The translations under genes were made by a program, and so were the position numbers. From JAILLW01 sp045629045 (GTDB lineage Bacteria; Bacillota; Clostridia; Lachnospirales; Lachnospiraceae), in NCBI GenBank assembly GCA_045629045.1, contig JAZQQM010000019.1:1-64000 (forward strand): a stretch of DNA of 64,000 nt, written 5' to 3'. Position 1 is the first letter of the stretch, and each line of letters begins with the position of its first letter. Under the pieces are notes generated by a model. It ran no database searches and was not told the origin of the DNA. It worked only from the letters and a program-made list of their open reading frames with translations. Of this stretch, positions 26,071 through 36,367 are shown one piece after another.

Positions 26071-27969
26071 ATGTGCGGAATTAGTGGTTTTATATCAAAA
26101 AAGAATATTTTATTAACAGAACTTAAGGCCATGAATGATACAATGTATCATCGTGGCCCTGATGATAGCGGCGAAGAAATTTACGGTGCCTGTGACGGCT
26201 ACAAGGTTGGCCTTGCACAGCGCAGATTATCAATTCAGGATCTTAGTCCCATGGGCCATCAGCCCATGCACTCTCCCAACAAACGCATAAGCGTGGTGTT
26301 CAACGGTGAAATATATAATTTCCAAGACATCCGAAAGGAACTTGCGGATTATACCTTTGTGTCAAATTGCGATACAGAGGTTATTATTGCGTCATATCTT
26401 AAGTGGGGAATCGACTGCGTCAATAGGTTTAACGGAATGTTCGCCATAGCCTTGTTTGACAGAGAAGAAGATACGATATATTTCATAAGGGACAGAATCG
26501 GTAAAAAGCCTTTTTATTATGAAATATCAAAAGATTCCGACGGTACAAGCATATTCTTCGGTTCGGAGCTTAAGCCCATTATGGTCCGTCCGGGATTTGT
26601 CAAAGACATAGATAATTCCATAATTACACAATATCTTTATCAGCAATATATTAATGCGCCCCGTACTATTTTTAAGAATGTTTACAAGCTGGAGCCAGGA
26701 GCAATTCTTAAGTTCAATTTAAGAACACAGCAGATTGATACATACAAATATTGGGATATAAGCAAGGTTTATCATGAGTGCGTTCAAAATCCCGTAACAG
26801 ATTATGCTAAAGCAAAGGAAACGTTAAAAGAGATTCTTACGGAATCTGTTCGCAAACGTATGATTTCCGATGTGCCTTTGGGAACGTTCCTTTCGGGAGG
26901 ATATGATTCGTCCCTTATTACGGCTATTGCACAAAGCATATCATCCGAGCCTGTTAAGACTTTTTCAATCGGTTTTAACGAGCCTAAATACAATGAAGCA
27001 AAATTCGCCAAGGAAGTGGCGGCACATTTGGGAACAGACCATACGGAAATGTACATTTCGGAAGATGATATGTATGAACTCGTTTCAAGCATTCCCAAGT
27101 ATTACGACGAGCCCTTTGCGGATTCTTCCCAGATTTGTACCATGCTTGTGTCAAAGCTTGCCAGAGAAAAGGTTACCGTTGCTCTTTCGGGAGACGGCGG
27201 CGATGAATTCTTCTGCGGATACAATATTTACGAGAATGTTAAGCAGGCCCAAAGCCTCGATGTACTGGGTGCACTTACGTATGGTGTGTGCAATCTTCCC
27301 GGACTTAAGCAGGTAGGCCTTTACAATAAACTGCCCTTTAGAGTGCGTGTAATTGCCGGTAATCGCAATAAGGAAACAAAGACACAGTTTGGTGCAGGCA
27401 ATTATGTTGAAAAAGCATATAAGATGGTGCTTGGTGATGTGGAAAAGCCCCACTTTGAATTTGAAAGCAAATACGATGTTGATACCTGGCAGATAAGAAG
27501 AATGCTTCTTGATATGGATACATACCTTCCGGGAGATATTCTTGCCAAGGTGGACAGGGCTTCCATGAAGTATTCCTTGGAATCAAGATGCCCTATTCTT
27601 GATAAAGATGTAATGGAATATTCCTTCAGACTTGATCATTCCTTTAAGTATGACAAGGGCAACAAGAAACGTATTCTTAAAGATATAGCATATGATTATA
27701 TTCCCAGGGAACTTCTCGACAGACCCAAGGTAGGCTTCGGCGTACCCCTTGATAAGTGGTTAAGGGGACCTCTTAAGGAAGAACTTACGGATATGATAGA
27801 TACAACCTTCCTTAAAAATCAGGGAATATTCGATGCCAAATATGTGTCGGGACTTATTAGCGAGTATTTGAGAACTGGAGATGCAGGTCCTGCAACAGGC
27901 GCCAATTACTCGAAGATAACATGGTCATTCTTCGTGTTTGAACAGTGGTATAAGGAGTATTTTAAATAA
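26071..27969 (+). CDS. asnB: Glutamine-dependent asparagine synthase family protein
   Basis: A 632-residue protein. Cys2 (MCGISGF) is the glutaminase nucleophile of the class-II amidotransferase domain (1-about 215), with RRLSIQD and FNGEIYN. The synthetase domain carries the PP-loop SGGYDSS at 275-281. It either makes asparagine or, as for many copies inside glycan clusters, amidates a sugar or peptidoglycan acid group with glutamine nitrogen. Its neighbours (VanW, GT-C enzymes) favour an envelope role, but sequence alone does not decide. Confidence 0.88.
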   Translation: MCGISGFISKKNILLTELKAMNDTMYHRGPDDSGEEIYGACDGYKVGLAQRRLSIQDLSPMGHQPMHSPNKRISVVFNGEIYNFQDIRKELADYTFVSNCDTEVIIASYLKWGIDCVNRFNGMFAIALFDREEDTIYFIRDRIGKKPFYYEISKDSDGTSIFFGSELKPIMVRPGFVKDIDNSIITQYLYQQYINAPRTIFKNVYKLEPGAILKFNLRTQQIDTYKYWDISKVYHECVQNPVTDYAKAKETLKEILTESVRKRMISDVPLGTFLSGGYDSSLITAIAQSISSEPVKTFSIGFNEPKYNEAKFAKEVAAHLGTDHTEMYISEDDMYELVSSIPKYYDEPFADSSQICTMLVSKLAREKVTVALSGDGGDEFFCGYNIYENVKQAQSLDVLGALTYGVCNLPGLKQVGLYNKLPFRVRVIAGNRNKETKTQFGAGNYVEKAYKMVLGDVEKPHFEFESKYDVDTWQIRRMLLDMDTYLPGDILAKVDRASMKYSLESRCPILDKDVMEYSFRLDHSFKYDKGNKKRILKDIAYDYIPRELLDRPKVGFGVPLDKWLRGPLKEELTDMIDTTFLKNQGIFDAKYVSGLISEYLRTGDAGPATGANYSKITWSFFVFEQWYKEYFK

Positions 27970-27971
27970 CC

Positions 27972-29228
27972 ATGAAGAAAATTAAAGCCGATATATATGC
28001 TTACGGGATAATTTTCGCAGGCTTTATAGCAAGGCTCATATATATTCTGAATACCACCGTATATGAGAGAGGTCATGACGTAGGTTATTATCAGTCACTT
28101 ACGGACGACACTATTTCAATCGGACATTTGGGATATATTGAGTATATAGCGAAGTTTGGGCACTTGCCGGACTTTGATCCTTTTGAAGTATTTATTTTTT
28201 ACCATCCGCCCCTAAATCATATTTTGGGAGCGATTGTGGTAAGGATCAGTACATTCTTTGGTGCGGGAATCGATGCTGCCTTCGAAAACGTCCAGTTCCT
28301 TATATTATTTTATTCAACAATTACAATGATACTGGCATATTTTATTCTTAAGATGATTGCCCGGGAGACAAAGCATATACTTTTGCCCTTGGCATTGTTC
28401 TGCTTTCACCCGTCCCTTATTTATATGACGGGTTCCATTAATAACGATATGCTTTCGGTTATGTTTGAAATTCTTGCCATTTATTTATGTCTTAAGTGGC
28501 TTGAGAATTACAAACTTAAGTATCTGCTTCTTACGGGACTTTCAATAGGTCTTGGAATGTGCGCCAAAGAGAATGCGGCCATTTTGGCATTCCCGGTAGG
28601 CTTTATGATGTTACTTAGACTTATTGACATGGTCAAAGAAAAAAAGACATGGCAGTGTATTAAAGAATATATTTATTTCGGGCTTATTACGGTTCCTACG
28701 GGTTTGTGGTGGACCATAAGAAACTGGGTTTTGTTCCGACAGACTCCGGGCGTACCTACAGGAGATGAAACAGATCTTAAATATCTTGGATTTTATTCCT
28801 GGTGGGATCAGTTCGGCTGGCCGAAGGATTGGGGGCTTGATTATCCTTTTCATACGATTTATGCCAAGTCATGTTCCAATTCCTGGGTAATTATGTTCAG
28901 AACCGCAATGTTTACGGAAATGCGACCTGATGTAACGGGAATAGCGCTCCTGTCGTTGCAGGCAGTATTTGTGGCCTCCGTTGTTCTGGCATTTATATGT
29001 GCGGTACTGACAATTGTTGTTAATGTAAAGGAAATTAAGCACGGAAATAAGCAACGGGGACTTTTCCTGCTTAGCGGATATATTTCGTTTATTTTGTTGT
29101 TTATAGCATTTATTATCAAATATCAGTTTACATGCTCTGCGGACTTTAGATACATAGCTGCCATACTGATATTTGCATCTACCTCACTGGTACAGGCAAG
29201 ATACGTATTTAAGAAGAATGATAAGTAA
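27972..29228 (+). CDS. GT-C membrane glycosyltransferase (family 39-like)
   Basis: A 418-residue protein with about ten membrane helices. The first outer loop contains ERGHDVGYYQ and FYHPPLNH, the acidic/His pattern of lipid-linked-sugar-dependent enzymes related to PMT and ArnT. Such enzymes move a sugar from an undecaprenyl-phosphate donor to a glycan or protein outside the membrane. It follows asnB by two bases and overlaps the next gene by 11. Family placement is from topology and loop motifs only; the sugar and acceptor are unknown. Confidence 0.7.
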   Translation: MKKIKADIYAYGIIFAGFIARLIYILNTTVYERGHDVGYYQSLTDDTISIGHLGYIEYIAKFGHLPDFDPFEVFIFYHPPLNHILGAIVVRISTFFGAGIDAAFENVQFLILFYSTITMILAYFILKMIARETKHILLPLALFCFHPSLIYMTGSINNDMLSVMFEILAIYLCLKWLENYKLKYLLLTGLSIGLGMCAKENAAILAFPVGFMMLLRLIDMVKEKKTWQCIKEYIYFGLITVPTGLWWTIRNWVLFRQTPGVPTGDETDLKYLGFYSWWDQFGWPKDWGLDYPFHTIYAKSCSNSWVIMFRTAMFTEMRPDVTGIALLSLQAVFVASVVLAFICAVLTIVVNVKEIKHGNKQRGLFLLSGYISFILLFIAFIIKYQFTCSADFRYIAAILIFASTSLVQARYVFKKNDK

Positions 29229-30726
29229 AATTAAGGACAATATTTTAACGGTCTTGTTAATCACCATTTCGATAGTGGGAATGGTGATTATTTGCTTTAC
29301 GATAAAAGCCAATGATATATGGTATGACGAAGTTTTTTCCATGGAGTTTGCATCCCGTTCCTATAGAGAAATTGTTTCTCTTACAGGGGCTGATGTTCAC
29401 CCGCCGCTATATTATTTTTACTTAAAAGCCGTTATTATGCTGGGACAACTTATTGTACCCGTAGCCGATGCGGTTATAATAGCTAAATTTGCCTCGGTGA
29501 TTCCGTATGCCCTTTTGCTTATGCTCTCGGTTACGGTAATCCGAAAAAATTTCGGTTTTACATGCGGTGCGTTTTTTGCCCTGCTTATTACGGTAATGCC
29601 TAATCTTGCCGCATACTATGTTGAGATAAGAATGTATGCTTTTGCACTGCTTATAGTCACATTGGCGTTTATATTCGCATATAAGGTCATTGAGGCACCT
29701 GAGGATAAAAATATCAGGTACTTATGGTTATTTACCTTATTCGGCATTCTGGGGGCATATACGCAGTATTATGTGTGTATAGCTATTGTGGGCATTTATA
29801 TTTGTGTCGGTATATATTCCCTTTGGGGCAAAAGATATAAGCTGCTTGCCAAATTGGGAATATGCGCGGGCGTATCGATAGTGTGCTATATTCCCTGGAT
29901 TCCGTATCTTTTGGGACAGATAGGAAGTGTGGCAGAAAGCTATTGGATTGAACCCCTTACCTTAAGAAGCATATTGGGATGCATTAAATATATGTACCTT
30001 CCGTCAATAGGATTGGGAGTGGCAGGCTATGCCATCGCGGGAATTATGATAGCGGCCACATTATTTACAATCATTAAATTCCTAATGGATAAACCCGATA
30101 AAAATGCGTTGTTTATAGGTTTTTCGGGAATTATAACACTTGTTATTACAGTGCTTGCCGGATTTGTTTTTTCAATAATGGGACACCCTGTTTTCGTATA
30201 CAGATATATGGTTCCGGTATTCGGAATGTTTTATCTGGGACTTTCGTATATGGCTTGCGGGACTTTTGCTAAGAAAAAAATATTGCTGTGGACAGTAGTT
30301 GCGATATTTATTATAGGCGGTCATTACAGTTTAAGTTCCTTTGAGTATGAAGAATCCGGAAAACCCGATGCGATGAGGGAAACGGCGTCGGTGCTTGAAT
30401 CTTTGCCGGAGGACTCCGTTGTTATTACCAACTTTGATCAGATATGTACCCTTATGGATTACTATCTTAAGGGAAGTATCGTATATCTTTATGAAGATAC
30501 TACGGACCCGATAGTTCAAATAATGTATAATAATGACGGACAAAGCATATCGGAAGATGAAGTAATTAATCTGGCCCGTACGAATCGGAACGTATTTTTC
30601 TTCGGAAGCTTTAATTCCCGTGAAGAATTGCTTGATGAATGGAAAAGCCTTGGGGTAAATAATGAGCTTTACTATGATTCGGCATTTATCGAAAGATATT
30701 ATTTTAATATTTACAGGCTGAGATAA
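29218..30726 (+). CDS. GT-C membrane glycosyltransferase (family 39-like)
   Basis: A 502-residue protein with about eleven helices. The first outer loop reads NDIWYDEVFS...GADVHPPLYYF, the DE...HPPLYY signature of PMT-like glycosyltransferases. The C-terminal 110 residues form a soluble outer domain (from about 390). The ATG at 29218 overlaps the previous gene by 11 bases; a longer frame from 29173 would overlap it by 56 and adds residues unlike the family. It is one of three such enzymes in a row, which suggests stepwise decoration of one glycan. Confidence 0.75.
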   Translation: MISKIKDNILTVLLITISIVGMVIICFTIKANDIWYDEVFSMEFASRSYREIVSLTGADVHPPLYYFYLKAVIMLGQLIVPVADAVIIAKFASVIPYALLLMLSVTVIRKNFGFTCGAFFALLITVMPNLAAYYVEIRMYAFALLIVTLAFIFAYKVIEAPEDKNIRYLWLFTLFGILGAYTQYYVCIAIVGIYICVGIYSLWGKRYKLLAKLGICAGVSIVCYIPWIPYLLGQIGSVAESYWIEPLTLRSILGCIKYMYLPSIGLGVAGYAIAGIMIAATLFTIIKFLMDKPDKNALFIGFSGIITLVITVLAGFVFSIMGHPVFVYRYMVPVFGMFYLGLSYMACGTFAKKKILLWTVVAIFIIGGHYSLSSFEYEESGKPDAMRETASVLESLPEDSVVITNFDQICTLMDYYLKGSIVYLYEDTTDPIVQIMYNNDGQSISEDEVINLARTNRNVFFFGSFNSREELLDEWKSLGVNNELYYDSAFIERYYFNIYRLR

Positions 30727-30757
30727 TTGTGCTAATTGCACCAATTGTACGAAATGT

Positions 30758-32287
30758 ATGAAAAATAAACTTAAAAATCCGCAATTTTATATAGTTCCTT
30801 TGATGATTGTGTATGCGGCAATCTATATTAACAGGATGTTTATGAATAATCCCTGGTATGATGAGCTTTATACCTATTATTCCTTTATTTCCAGGGGTCC
30901 TGTTTATTCGGCCATTCACTGGCCGTTGCCCAATAATCATATGGGTTATTCCACCCTTTCGGGATTTCTTTCGTATTTGGGAAATGCAACTATTGCCCTT
31001 AGAGGAGTGTCCTTTGCTTGCGCCGTGGCCAATATATATTTGGTATATGTGCTGGCATGCAAGTTTATGAGCGAGCGCCTTTCGTATATAGCGGTGTTCC
31101 TATATGCCGGTGTATTTCAGGTTCATAATATGGCAGTTCAGGGAAGAGGGTATACACTTTCGACGACCTGCTGCATAGTTGCACTGCTTATGCTGTATAT
31201 TATCTGCAAAGGCGCACCGAAGAAAATAAATTACATATGTTACGCAATTGCTCTGATCATTGGTATATGGGCGGTTCCGTCCTCTACCTTCTGGGTAATT
31301 CCCGTATGTTTCACGGGCGGAATCTATTTGTTGTTTAACAAAGAGTATAAAAAACTTATCAGACTTATAGCGGCATCTTTGGCAGCGGCACTTTGTGTGC
31401 TGATGATTTATTTTTTGGTGTGGCTTGCAATAGGTTCGAATCTCTTAAGCAAAGATCCGAATGGGGTTTATGCCGGAGTTTATCAGCTTTCTATCATTAA
31501 ACAACGGCCGTTATTAGCGGCTAAAACCGGTCTGGACTATATGCTTGCATCTCCTTATATCCAAAGCATGGACAGGAGTTTTATAATCAAGGATCTTATT
31601 AATTATCTTACGGTTTTGTTCAATCAGTTCTATTCAAATATGGGAATGGTGATTGTTGTCATACTTGCAGTTACTTTTGTTGTGTCCCTTGTCAGATTTA
31701 TTAAAGACAGAACGCGATTCTTGGAAGCTTATTTGCTTATAGGAACATTGTTTTTGCCGATTATGCTGATAGTTCAGTCGGTACAGCCTTATCTTAGGGT
31801 GTTTAGCTTTTACGGTCTTGTGCTTTCCCTTAGCATAATGATGTATGTAAAAATGGCCGCAGACAAGATCGACGTTGACAATTCCAAGATAGGTACGATT
31901 GTTATCACAATTCTGGGAGTGTTCTTCATAGGAATTTTGTTTACACCCAAGTATACAATGCCTATGGCAGGACGTGAGAATGATATAGCCGATGTGCTCT
32001 TTAAGATGGAAGATCAGGGCATTAGAGCCGAAGGAATCGATAGTATTTATTATACGGATGATTATCAGAAGTATGTTATTAAGTTTTTCTTTGATAACGA
32101 CCCTGTAGAGGCACCCTTGGGAGAAGCATCCTTTGTGCTTGTTTCGGATACCATGCTTGACGAGAGTATAACTGCAATGGAATGGCCGCTTCTTACGACT
32201 TATTCGGATTTTGATTATGATTTGTTGTATAATAACTATGAGAATGTTGCCGAAACGGATAAATATATAGTTTACCGCAAAAAGTGA
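30758..32287 (+). CDS. GT-C-like membrane glycosyltransferase
   Basis: A 509-residue protein with about eleven membrane helices. The first loop reads NNPWYDELYTYYSF...WPLPNNHMGYS, which keeps the WYDE acidic motif but has NNH in place of HPP. The C-terminal soluble part resembles that of the preceding gene (YSDFDYDLLYNNYENVAE and a final IVYRKK). It likely uses a lipid-linked sugar. No clear ribosome site precedes the ATG; a short GTGCTAATTGCAC hairpin lies in the 31-base gap. Confidence 0.68.
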   Translation: MKNKLKNPQFYIVPLMIVYAAIYINRMFMNNPWYDELYTYYSFISRGPVYSAIHWPLPNNHMGYSTLSGFLSYLGNATIALRGVSFACAVANIYLVYVLACKFMSERLSYIAVFLYAGVFQVHNMAVQGRGYTLSTTCCIVALLMLYIICKGAPKKINYICYAIALIIGIWAVPSSTFWVIPVCFTGGIYLLFNKEYKKLIRLIAASLAAALCVLMIYFLVWLAIGSNLLSKDPNGVYAGVYQLSIIKQRPLLAAKTGLDYMLASPYIQSMDRSFIIKDLINYLTVLFNQFYSNMGMVIVVILAVTFVVSLVRFIKDRTRFLEAYLLIGTLFLPIMLIVQSVQPYLRVFSFYGLVLSLSIMMYVKMAADKIDVDNSKIGTIVITILGVFFIGILFTPKYTMPMAGRENDIADVLFKMEDQGIRAEGIDSIYYTDDYQKYVIKFFFDNDPVEAPLGEASFVLVSDTMLDESITAMEWPLLTTYSDFDYDLLYNNYENVAETDKYIVYRKK

Positions 32288-32294
32288 TTATTTA

Positions 32295-34424
32295 ATGAAG
32301 ACAGAAAATAAAACCCTGAGACTCCTCGGAGCTCTTGGAATAATATTCATAGTATCGGGCCACATAGGTCTTGATTTTTTTACAATAGGTGGACTTTTCC
32401 CATACTATTCTTTTCATGTATATATTTTTATTTTTATCGCAGGGTATTTCTATAACCCCGAAGATGAGAAGCATATTCTTAAATATATTCTAAAGAAGGC
32501 CCGTAACCTCTTAATACCGTATTTTACGTGTAATCTTATTTACGGAATAATCGTCACTTATTTAAACACGAAGGGATTTTGCTTCGGACAGAGTATATCT
32601 TTGTACAATCTGTTCTTAGCCCCGATATTCGGCGGACATCAGTTTATGATTAATGCGCCCTCCTGGTTTTTGGTGGCATTATTTTTGACAGAGTGCCTGT
32701 ATATATTGGGAAGAGTACTTCTTAATAAGCTTCATCTTATGAGTGAATTGTTGCTGCTGGGACTTATACTTTTGGTTGGCGTATTAACGGTATTTCTTGC
32801 TATAGAAGGACATGTCTGGGGCCATTACAAAGATATAGGAAGACTTCTTATTATGCTTCCCGGCATTCAGTTCGGCAGGATTTTTAAGGAGAAGATAGAG
32901 CCTACGATTACAAAACCCGTACTTAAAGACATAATTATCATTGTTTTGTGCGTGGTAGTCGGGGTTGTACTTAAATATCTGTGCGGCGGCCGTGCTTTTA
33001 GCACAGTGTGGGTATCGGGATTTGCCAACGGACCTGTTATGCCTTTTGTTACTGTGGTAATCGGTATCGGTTTTTGGTACAGCATATCCGATCTGATTAT
33101 GCATTTTGTCGAAAAGAACGAAACGGTATCACTTATTTTTGATTCCGTGCTTAATGTGGGACGACATACGATGTCTGTCATGCTTCATCATTTATGCGTG
33201 TTGTTTGTGATTAATTCTGTTATCTACAGCATGTATCTTAACGGAAAAGGCTTTGGGGACTTTGATACGGAACTTTATTTTAGTGACATTTATTATGTAT
33301 ACGGTTCGGATGCGGTTAAGTGGGGATATTTAATTTTGGGAGTTTTGATTCCAACCCTGCTTGGTGCGTTATACGGTTATATACGACGCAAAATTTCGCT
33401 TAAAATGCTTGAACGTAAGGCTGCTAAAGCTGCACCGCTTTTGTTTGCGGGAATATTGGCCGGAGCAGGTATATCTTTGTGCGGCTGCAAAAGTGAAGTT
33501 CAGCCCTATGTGGCCGAGGATTATATTGAAGCATCGACAATTCTTAATAATGAGATTGTGGATAATCCGACCAATCCCAATTCGTTTTTGAGTGTTCCTA
33601 CCTATGTTACGAAGATTAAAGACGACTATTTTATCGTCGACTGCTATCATAATACTGTTATTTATTCGGACAGTCTTGATAAACCTCTATATGAGTGGAA
33701 GGTGGCCTGTAACGTTAATCAGGGTCATACAATTGCTTCGGACGGACTGGTGTACATGGTGGACGATACGGAAAATAACAGAATGGTAGTTCTTGAAGAA
33801 ACTTCGGTGGAGGGTAAGCGCGTATTTACCGAAACCCAAGAGTTTACCAATGTGGGGGTTCGTCCTCATTATGTTGTTTATGATGAGGGCACCGATACGT
33901 TTTATGCCTGGAGTTCCATGACGGGGCAGATGTACTGTTATCGCCGTGAAAGCAGCAGCTCCAGAGTATACTTAACAAAGATTATGACAATTCCGGAACT
34001 GGACGGATTTTATGTAAGATCCTTTACGATTATGGATGACAAGATTTATTTCGTTTCGGGTAATTTAAATATAATTGAGGCTAATCTTGATGATTTTAAG
34101 ATTACAAATCGATATCCCGTTACCGATGAAATCGCCGGAATGGTTCAGATAACGAAGATTCAGGATTATTACTATATAACGGTTTCCACAGATGCTTTGG
34201 CTAATCAGGATGCCGCAACGATAATTAGGTGTAAGGACCTGAAGGATTTGGCAACAGGTATTTATGAGGATGTTTACGATAATTTCATAGGAGGCGGAAC
34301 TCCCTATACCATTACGCAGATAGATGATACCTTTTACCTGTGTGAGCACAGGCTCCCGGGACACTCGATTTGGAGCTTTAAAGTTGAGAATAATATGATT
34401 AAGGACCCTGTCACCATATATTGA
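32295..34424 (+). CDS. Acyltransferase-3 membrane protein joined to a lipoprotein-like domain
   Basis: A 709-residue protein. Residues 1-370 hold about ten helices of the acyltransferase-3 (OafA/Oac) type; His in SGHIGLDFF of the first helix pair is the expected catalytic site. Such enzymes O-acetylate or O-acylate surface sugars. Residues 371-398 then look exactly like a lipoprotein signal: Met371, a basic stretch, LLFAGILAGAGISL and the lipobox LCGC with Cys398. Residues 400-709 form an outer beta-rich domain, possibly a propeller. The frame is open throughout, so this is either a real fusion or one gene with an internal start at 33405. No ribosome site is seen at either start. Confidence 0.75.
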   Translation: MKTENKTLRLLGALGIIFIVSGHIGLDFFTIGGLFPYYSFHVYIFIFIAGYFYNPEDEKHILKYILKKARNLLIPYFTCNLIYGIIVTYLNTKGFCFGQSISLYNLFLAPIFGGHQFMINAPSWFLVALFLTECLYILGRVLLNKLHLMSELLLLGLILLVGVLTVFLAIEGHVWGHYKDIGRLLIMLPGIQFGRIFKEKIEPTITKPVLKDIIIIVLCVVVGVVLKYLCGGRAFSTVWVSGFANGPVMPFVTVVIGIGFWYSISDLIMHFVEKNETVSLIFDSVLNVGRHTMSVMLHHLCVLFVINSVIYSMYLNGKGFGDFDTELYFSDIYYVYGSDAVKWGYLILGVLIPTLLGALYGYIRRKISLKMLERKAAKAAPLLFAGILAGAGISLCGCKSEVQPYVAEDYIEASTILNNEIVDNPTNPNSFLSVPTYVTKIKDDYFIVDCYHNTVIYSDSLDKPLYEWKVACNVNQGHTIASDGLVYMVDDTENNRMVVLEETSVEGKRVFTETQEFTNVGVRPHYVVYDEGTDTFYAWSSMTGQMYCYRRESSSSRVYLTKIMTIPELDGFYVRSFTIMDDKIYFVSGNLNIIEANLDDFKITNRYPVTDEIAGMVQITKIQDYYYITVSTDALANQDAATIIRCKDLKDLATGIYEDVYDNFIGGGTPYTITQIDDTFYLCEHRLPGHSIWSFKVENNMIKDPVTIY

Positions 34425-34434
34425 CGGCTGTGAT

Positions 34435-34440
34435 ATAATT
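34435..34440 (+). promoter_or_regulatory. Extended -10 directly before the 34447 gene
   Basis: TGATATAAT contains a perfect TATAAT (34435-34440) with an extended TGn. Seven bases later, the predicted transcription start coincides with the ATG at 34447, which has no ribosome site. Confidence 0.45.
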
Positions 34441-34446
34441 CTACTT

Positions 34447-35547
34447 ATGATGATATTAAAAATACTGGTACTTGTACTGTGGCTTGCAGTAATTCCTACT
34501 CTTGTGGGACTTGTACCGATTCATTTTATGAATAACGTTCAAAAGACCTTCAGCAAAGCTATTATTCTCGGATATATAGCTTCTTTGTCGCTTCTTGAAT
34601 TCATCGGTATTCCTATAGTTCTTGGAATTACATACTCGGCCTATAATATTTTTATAGGTATGTTCATTGTTATTATGCTTTTTGTGGCCGGACTTGGCGT
34701 ATTCATTACGCGCAAAGATATAATTCGTGCCCGTAAGAACGATGATACCGAAACTTTCTCTTTAAAACACAGATTCAAGTCGGTAATTGATGATTTTGTG
34801 AACAGTTCCCTTGAATGCAAAATTTATATGGGGATAATTGCAGTACTGTTTATTTTTCAGATAGTAATGGCTCTTAGGATGGCTTCTTTTGACGTAGACG
34901 ATGCATATTACAACACTTATGCCACCACTGCTCAAAAGTATGGGACATTATACAGAGCAGATCCCAATACAGGCAAAAGTGCGCCTCTTGATATTCGCCA
35001 CGGTATGGCACTTTTTCCTATTTTTCAGGCTTTTATAAGTACGCTTTCGAATTTACATTTATTAATAGTTGCCCACAAGATTATGCCCATAGTGATAATT
35101 TCTCTTTCGTATATTCTTGTTTATGAAATAGCCAAGCTTGTATTTCCCAATTCTAAGGAACAATGTTTGATGTTCCTTTTGCTGATGAACGTGTTTAGGA
35201 TTTTCGGAAATGTTTCGGAGTATACCACAGAAACTTTCTTTTTCTTAAGAACGTGGCAGGGAAAGGCGGTTGCCGGCAATCTGATTATTCCCGCAATCAT
35301 ATGGCTGTATTTTTTGATGCGCAATGACCATGATAATTTTATGGGAAAACGATACTGGTCCTTTATGCTGATTACACTGCTTGCTTCGGGCGCCAGTTCT
35401 TCCCTTGCGGTGCTTCTGTGCTGCATGCTTAATGTGGTATTGGGCGGAATTTTTGCCATCAAGGACAAAAATATCAGGATTTTCTTTAAATCCCTTATTT
35501 CGTGCCTGTTTGGCGCAATATATATTTTGATTTATATACTTAATTAG
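34447..35547 (+). CDS. Large membrane protein, N-terminal part (DUF6077-like)
   Basis: A 366-residue protein with about nine hydrophobic helices. An outer loop reads ASFDVDDAYYNTYATTAQ and then IRHGMALFPIFQAFIS, similar in layout to GT-C enzymes. I think it belongs to the DUF6077 family of clostridial membrane proteins, which as I recall are about 600-700 residues. It stops inside a helix region (AIYILIYILN), and the next gene supplies more helices and a soluble tail in another frame. The two may be one gene split by a frameshift or two subunits. Confidence 0.6.
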   Translation: MMILKILVLVLWLAVIPTLVGLVPIHFMNNVQKTFSKAIILGYIASLSLLEFIGIPIVLGITYSAYNIFIGMFIVIMLFVAGLGVFITRKDIIRARKNDDTETFSLKHRFKSVIDDFVNSSLECKIYMGIIAVLFIFQIVMALRMASFDVDDAYYNTYATTAQKYGTLYRADPNTGKSAPLDIRHGMALFPIFQAFISTLSNLHLLIVAHKIMPIVIISLSYILVYEIAKLVFPNSKEQCLMFLLLMNVFRIFGNVSEYTTETFFFLRTWQGKAVAGNLIIPAIIWLYFLMRNDHDNFMGKRYWSFMLITLLASGASSSLAVLLCCMLNVVLGGIFAIKDKNIRIFFKSLISCLFGAIYILIYILN

Positions 35548-35558
35548 GAAGGTAACTT

Positions 35559-36365
35559 ATGCAGACTTTGATAACCTGTCTTAAGGTTGTTAAAAACTAC
35601 ACAGGGATGAAATTATTGTTTGCGCTTACGGCGATTGCCTGGGTATATCTTTTCTTAAAAGAAAAGAATAAAACCCTTAGGGTGATTTTCGTGTATATGC
35701 CGCTTGTTATGCTGCTTGCGGTTATATGTCCGCTGACATATAAGATGTTTGTACTGACACATCTTGATACTGCCATTTACTACAGAATACTGTGGGTTAT
35801 TCCCATGGGAATGATTACTGTTTATGCCGCAGTTAAGGCTGCGGGCAAGAGTACCGTAACCCGTATTGTGGGACTTGTTGTTGCGGTGGCATTATTTGTT
35901 TTGTGCGGAAAGTGTATATATCTTTCCGACCATATGTATGAAGCCGAAAATCAATATGCTATCCCTCAGGACCCGATTATGGTGGTTGACAGGATAAGAG
36001 AAGATGCGCCTCAAAGAGAAAGAATTATGGTGCTTGTTCCGAGTGTGTTGACACTGTATGTAAGACAGTATGATGCTAATATAAATATGCCTTACGGTCG
36101 CGAAATGTTTGATATCAATAATGATTATTCCATTCCGATTTTTGAAGAGTTTGAACATGCCGACCCGATTATTATGGAGTCGCTTCTTGAACAGACGCGA
36201 CTGTTTGAAGTTGAATATATAGTATTTTATGCCGGAAGTACGACTGACGTAGACCCGACTGAGGCCGGCCTTAAATATGTTGATACAATAGGAAATTATA
36301 TTATTTACAGAGATCCGTTAAGGACCGCAATTGTTGACGAAACGGGTAAGTATTACGAAGAATAG
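35559..36365 (+). CDS. Membrane protein, possible C-terminal part of the preceding gene
   Basis: A 268-residue protein with about four helices (5-130) and a soluble C-terminal domain (about 140-268), the same end as seen in the GT-C-like proteins upstream (FEVEYIVFYAGS, NYIIYRD). The start has AGGAAGG 8 bases upstream, which argues for a translated gene of its own. It begins 11 bases after the preceding stop in a different frame. Combined length with the upstream gene (about 634) matches a single full-length protein. Confidence 0.6.
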   Translation: MQTLITCLKVVKNYTGMKLLFALTAIAWVYLFLKEKNKTLRVIFVYMPLVMLLAVICPLTYKMFVLTHLDTAIYYRILWVIPMGMITVYAAVKAAGKSTVTRIVGLVVAVALFVLCGKCIYLSDHMYEAENQYAIPQDPIMVVDRIREDAPQRERIMVLVPSVLTLYVRQYDANINMPYGREMFDINNDYSIPIFEEFEHADPIIMESLLEQTRLFEVEYIVFYAGSTTDVDPTEAGLKYVDTIGNYIIYRDPLRTAIVDETGKYYEE

Positions 36366-36367
36366 GT

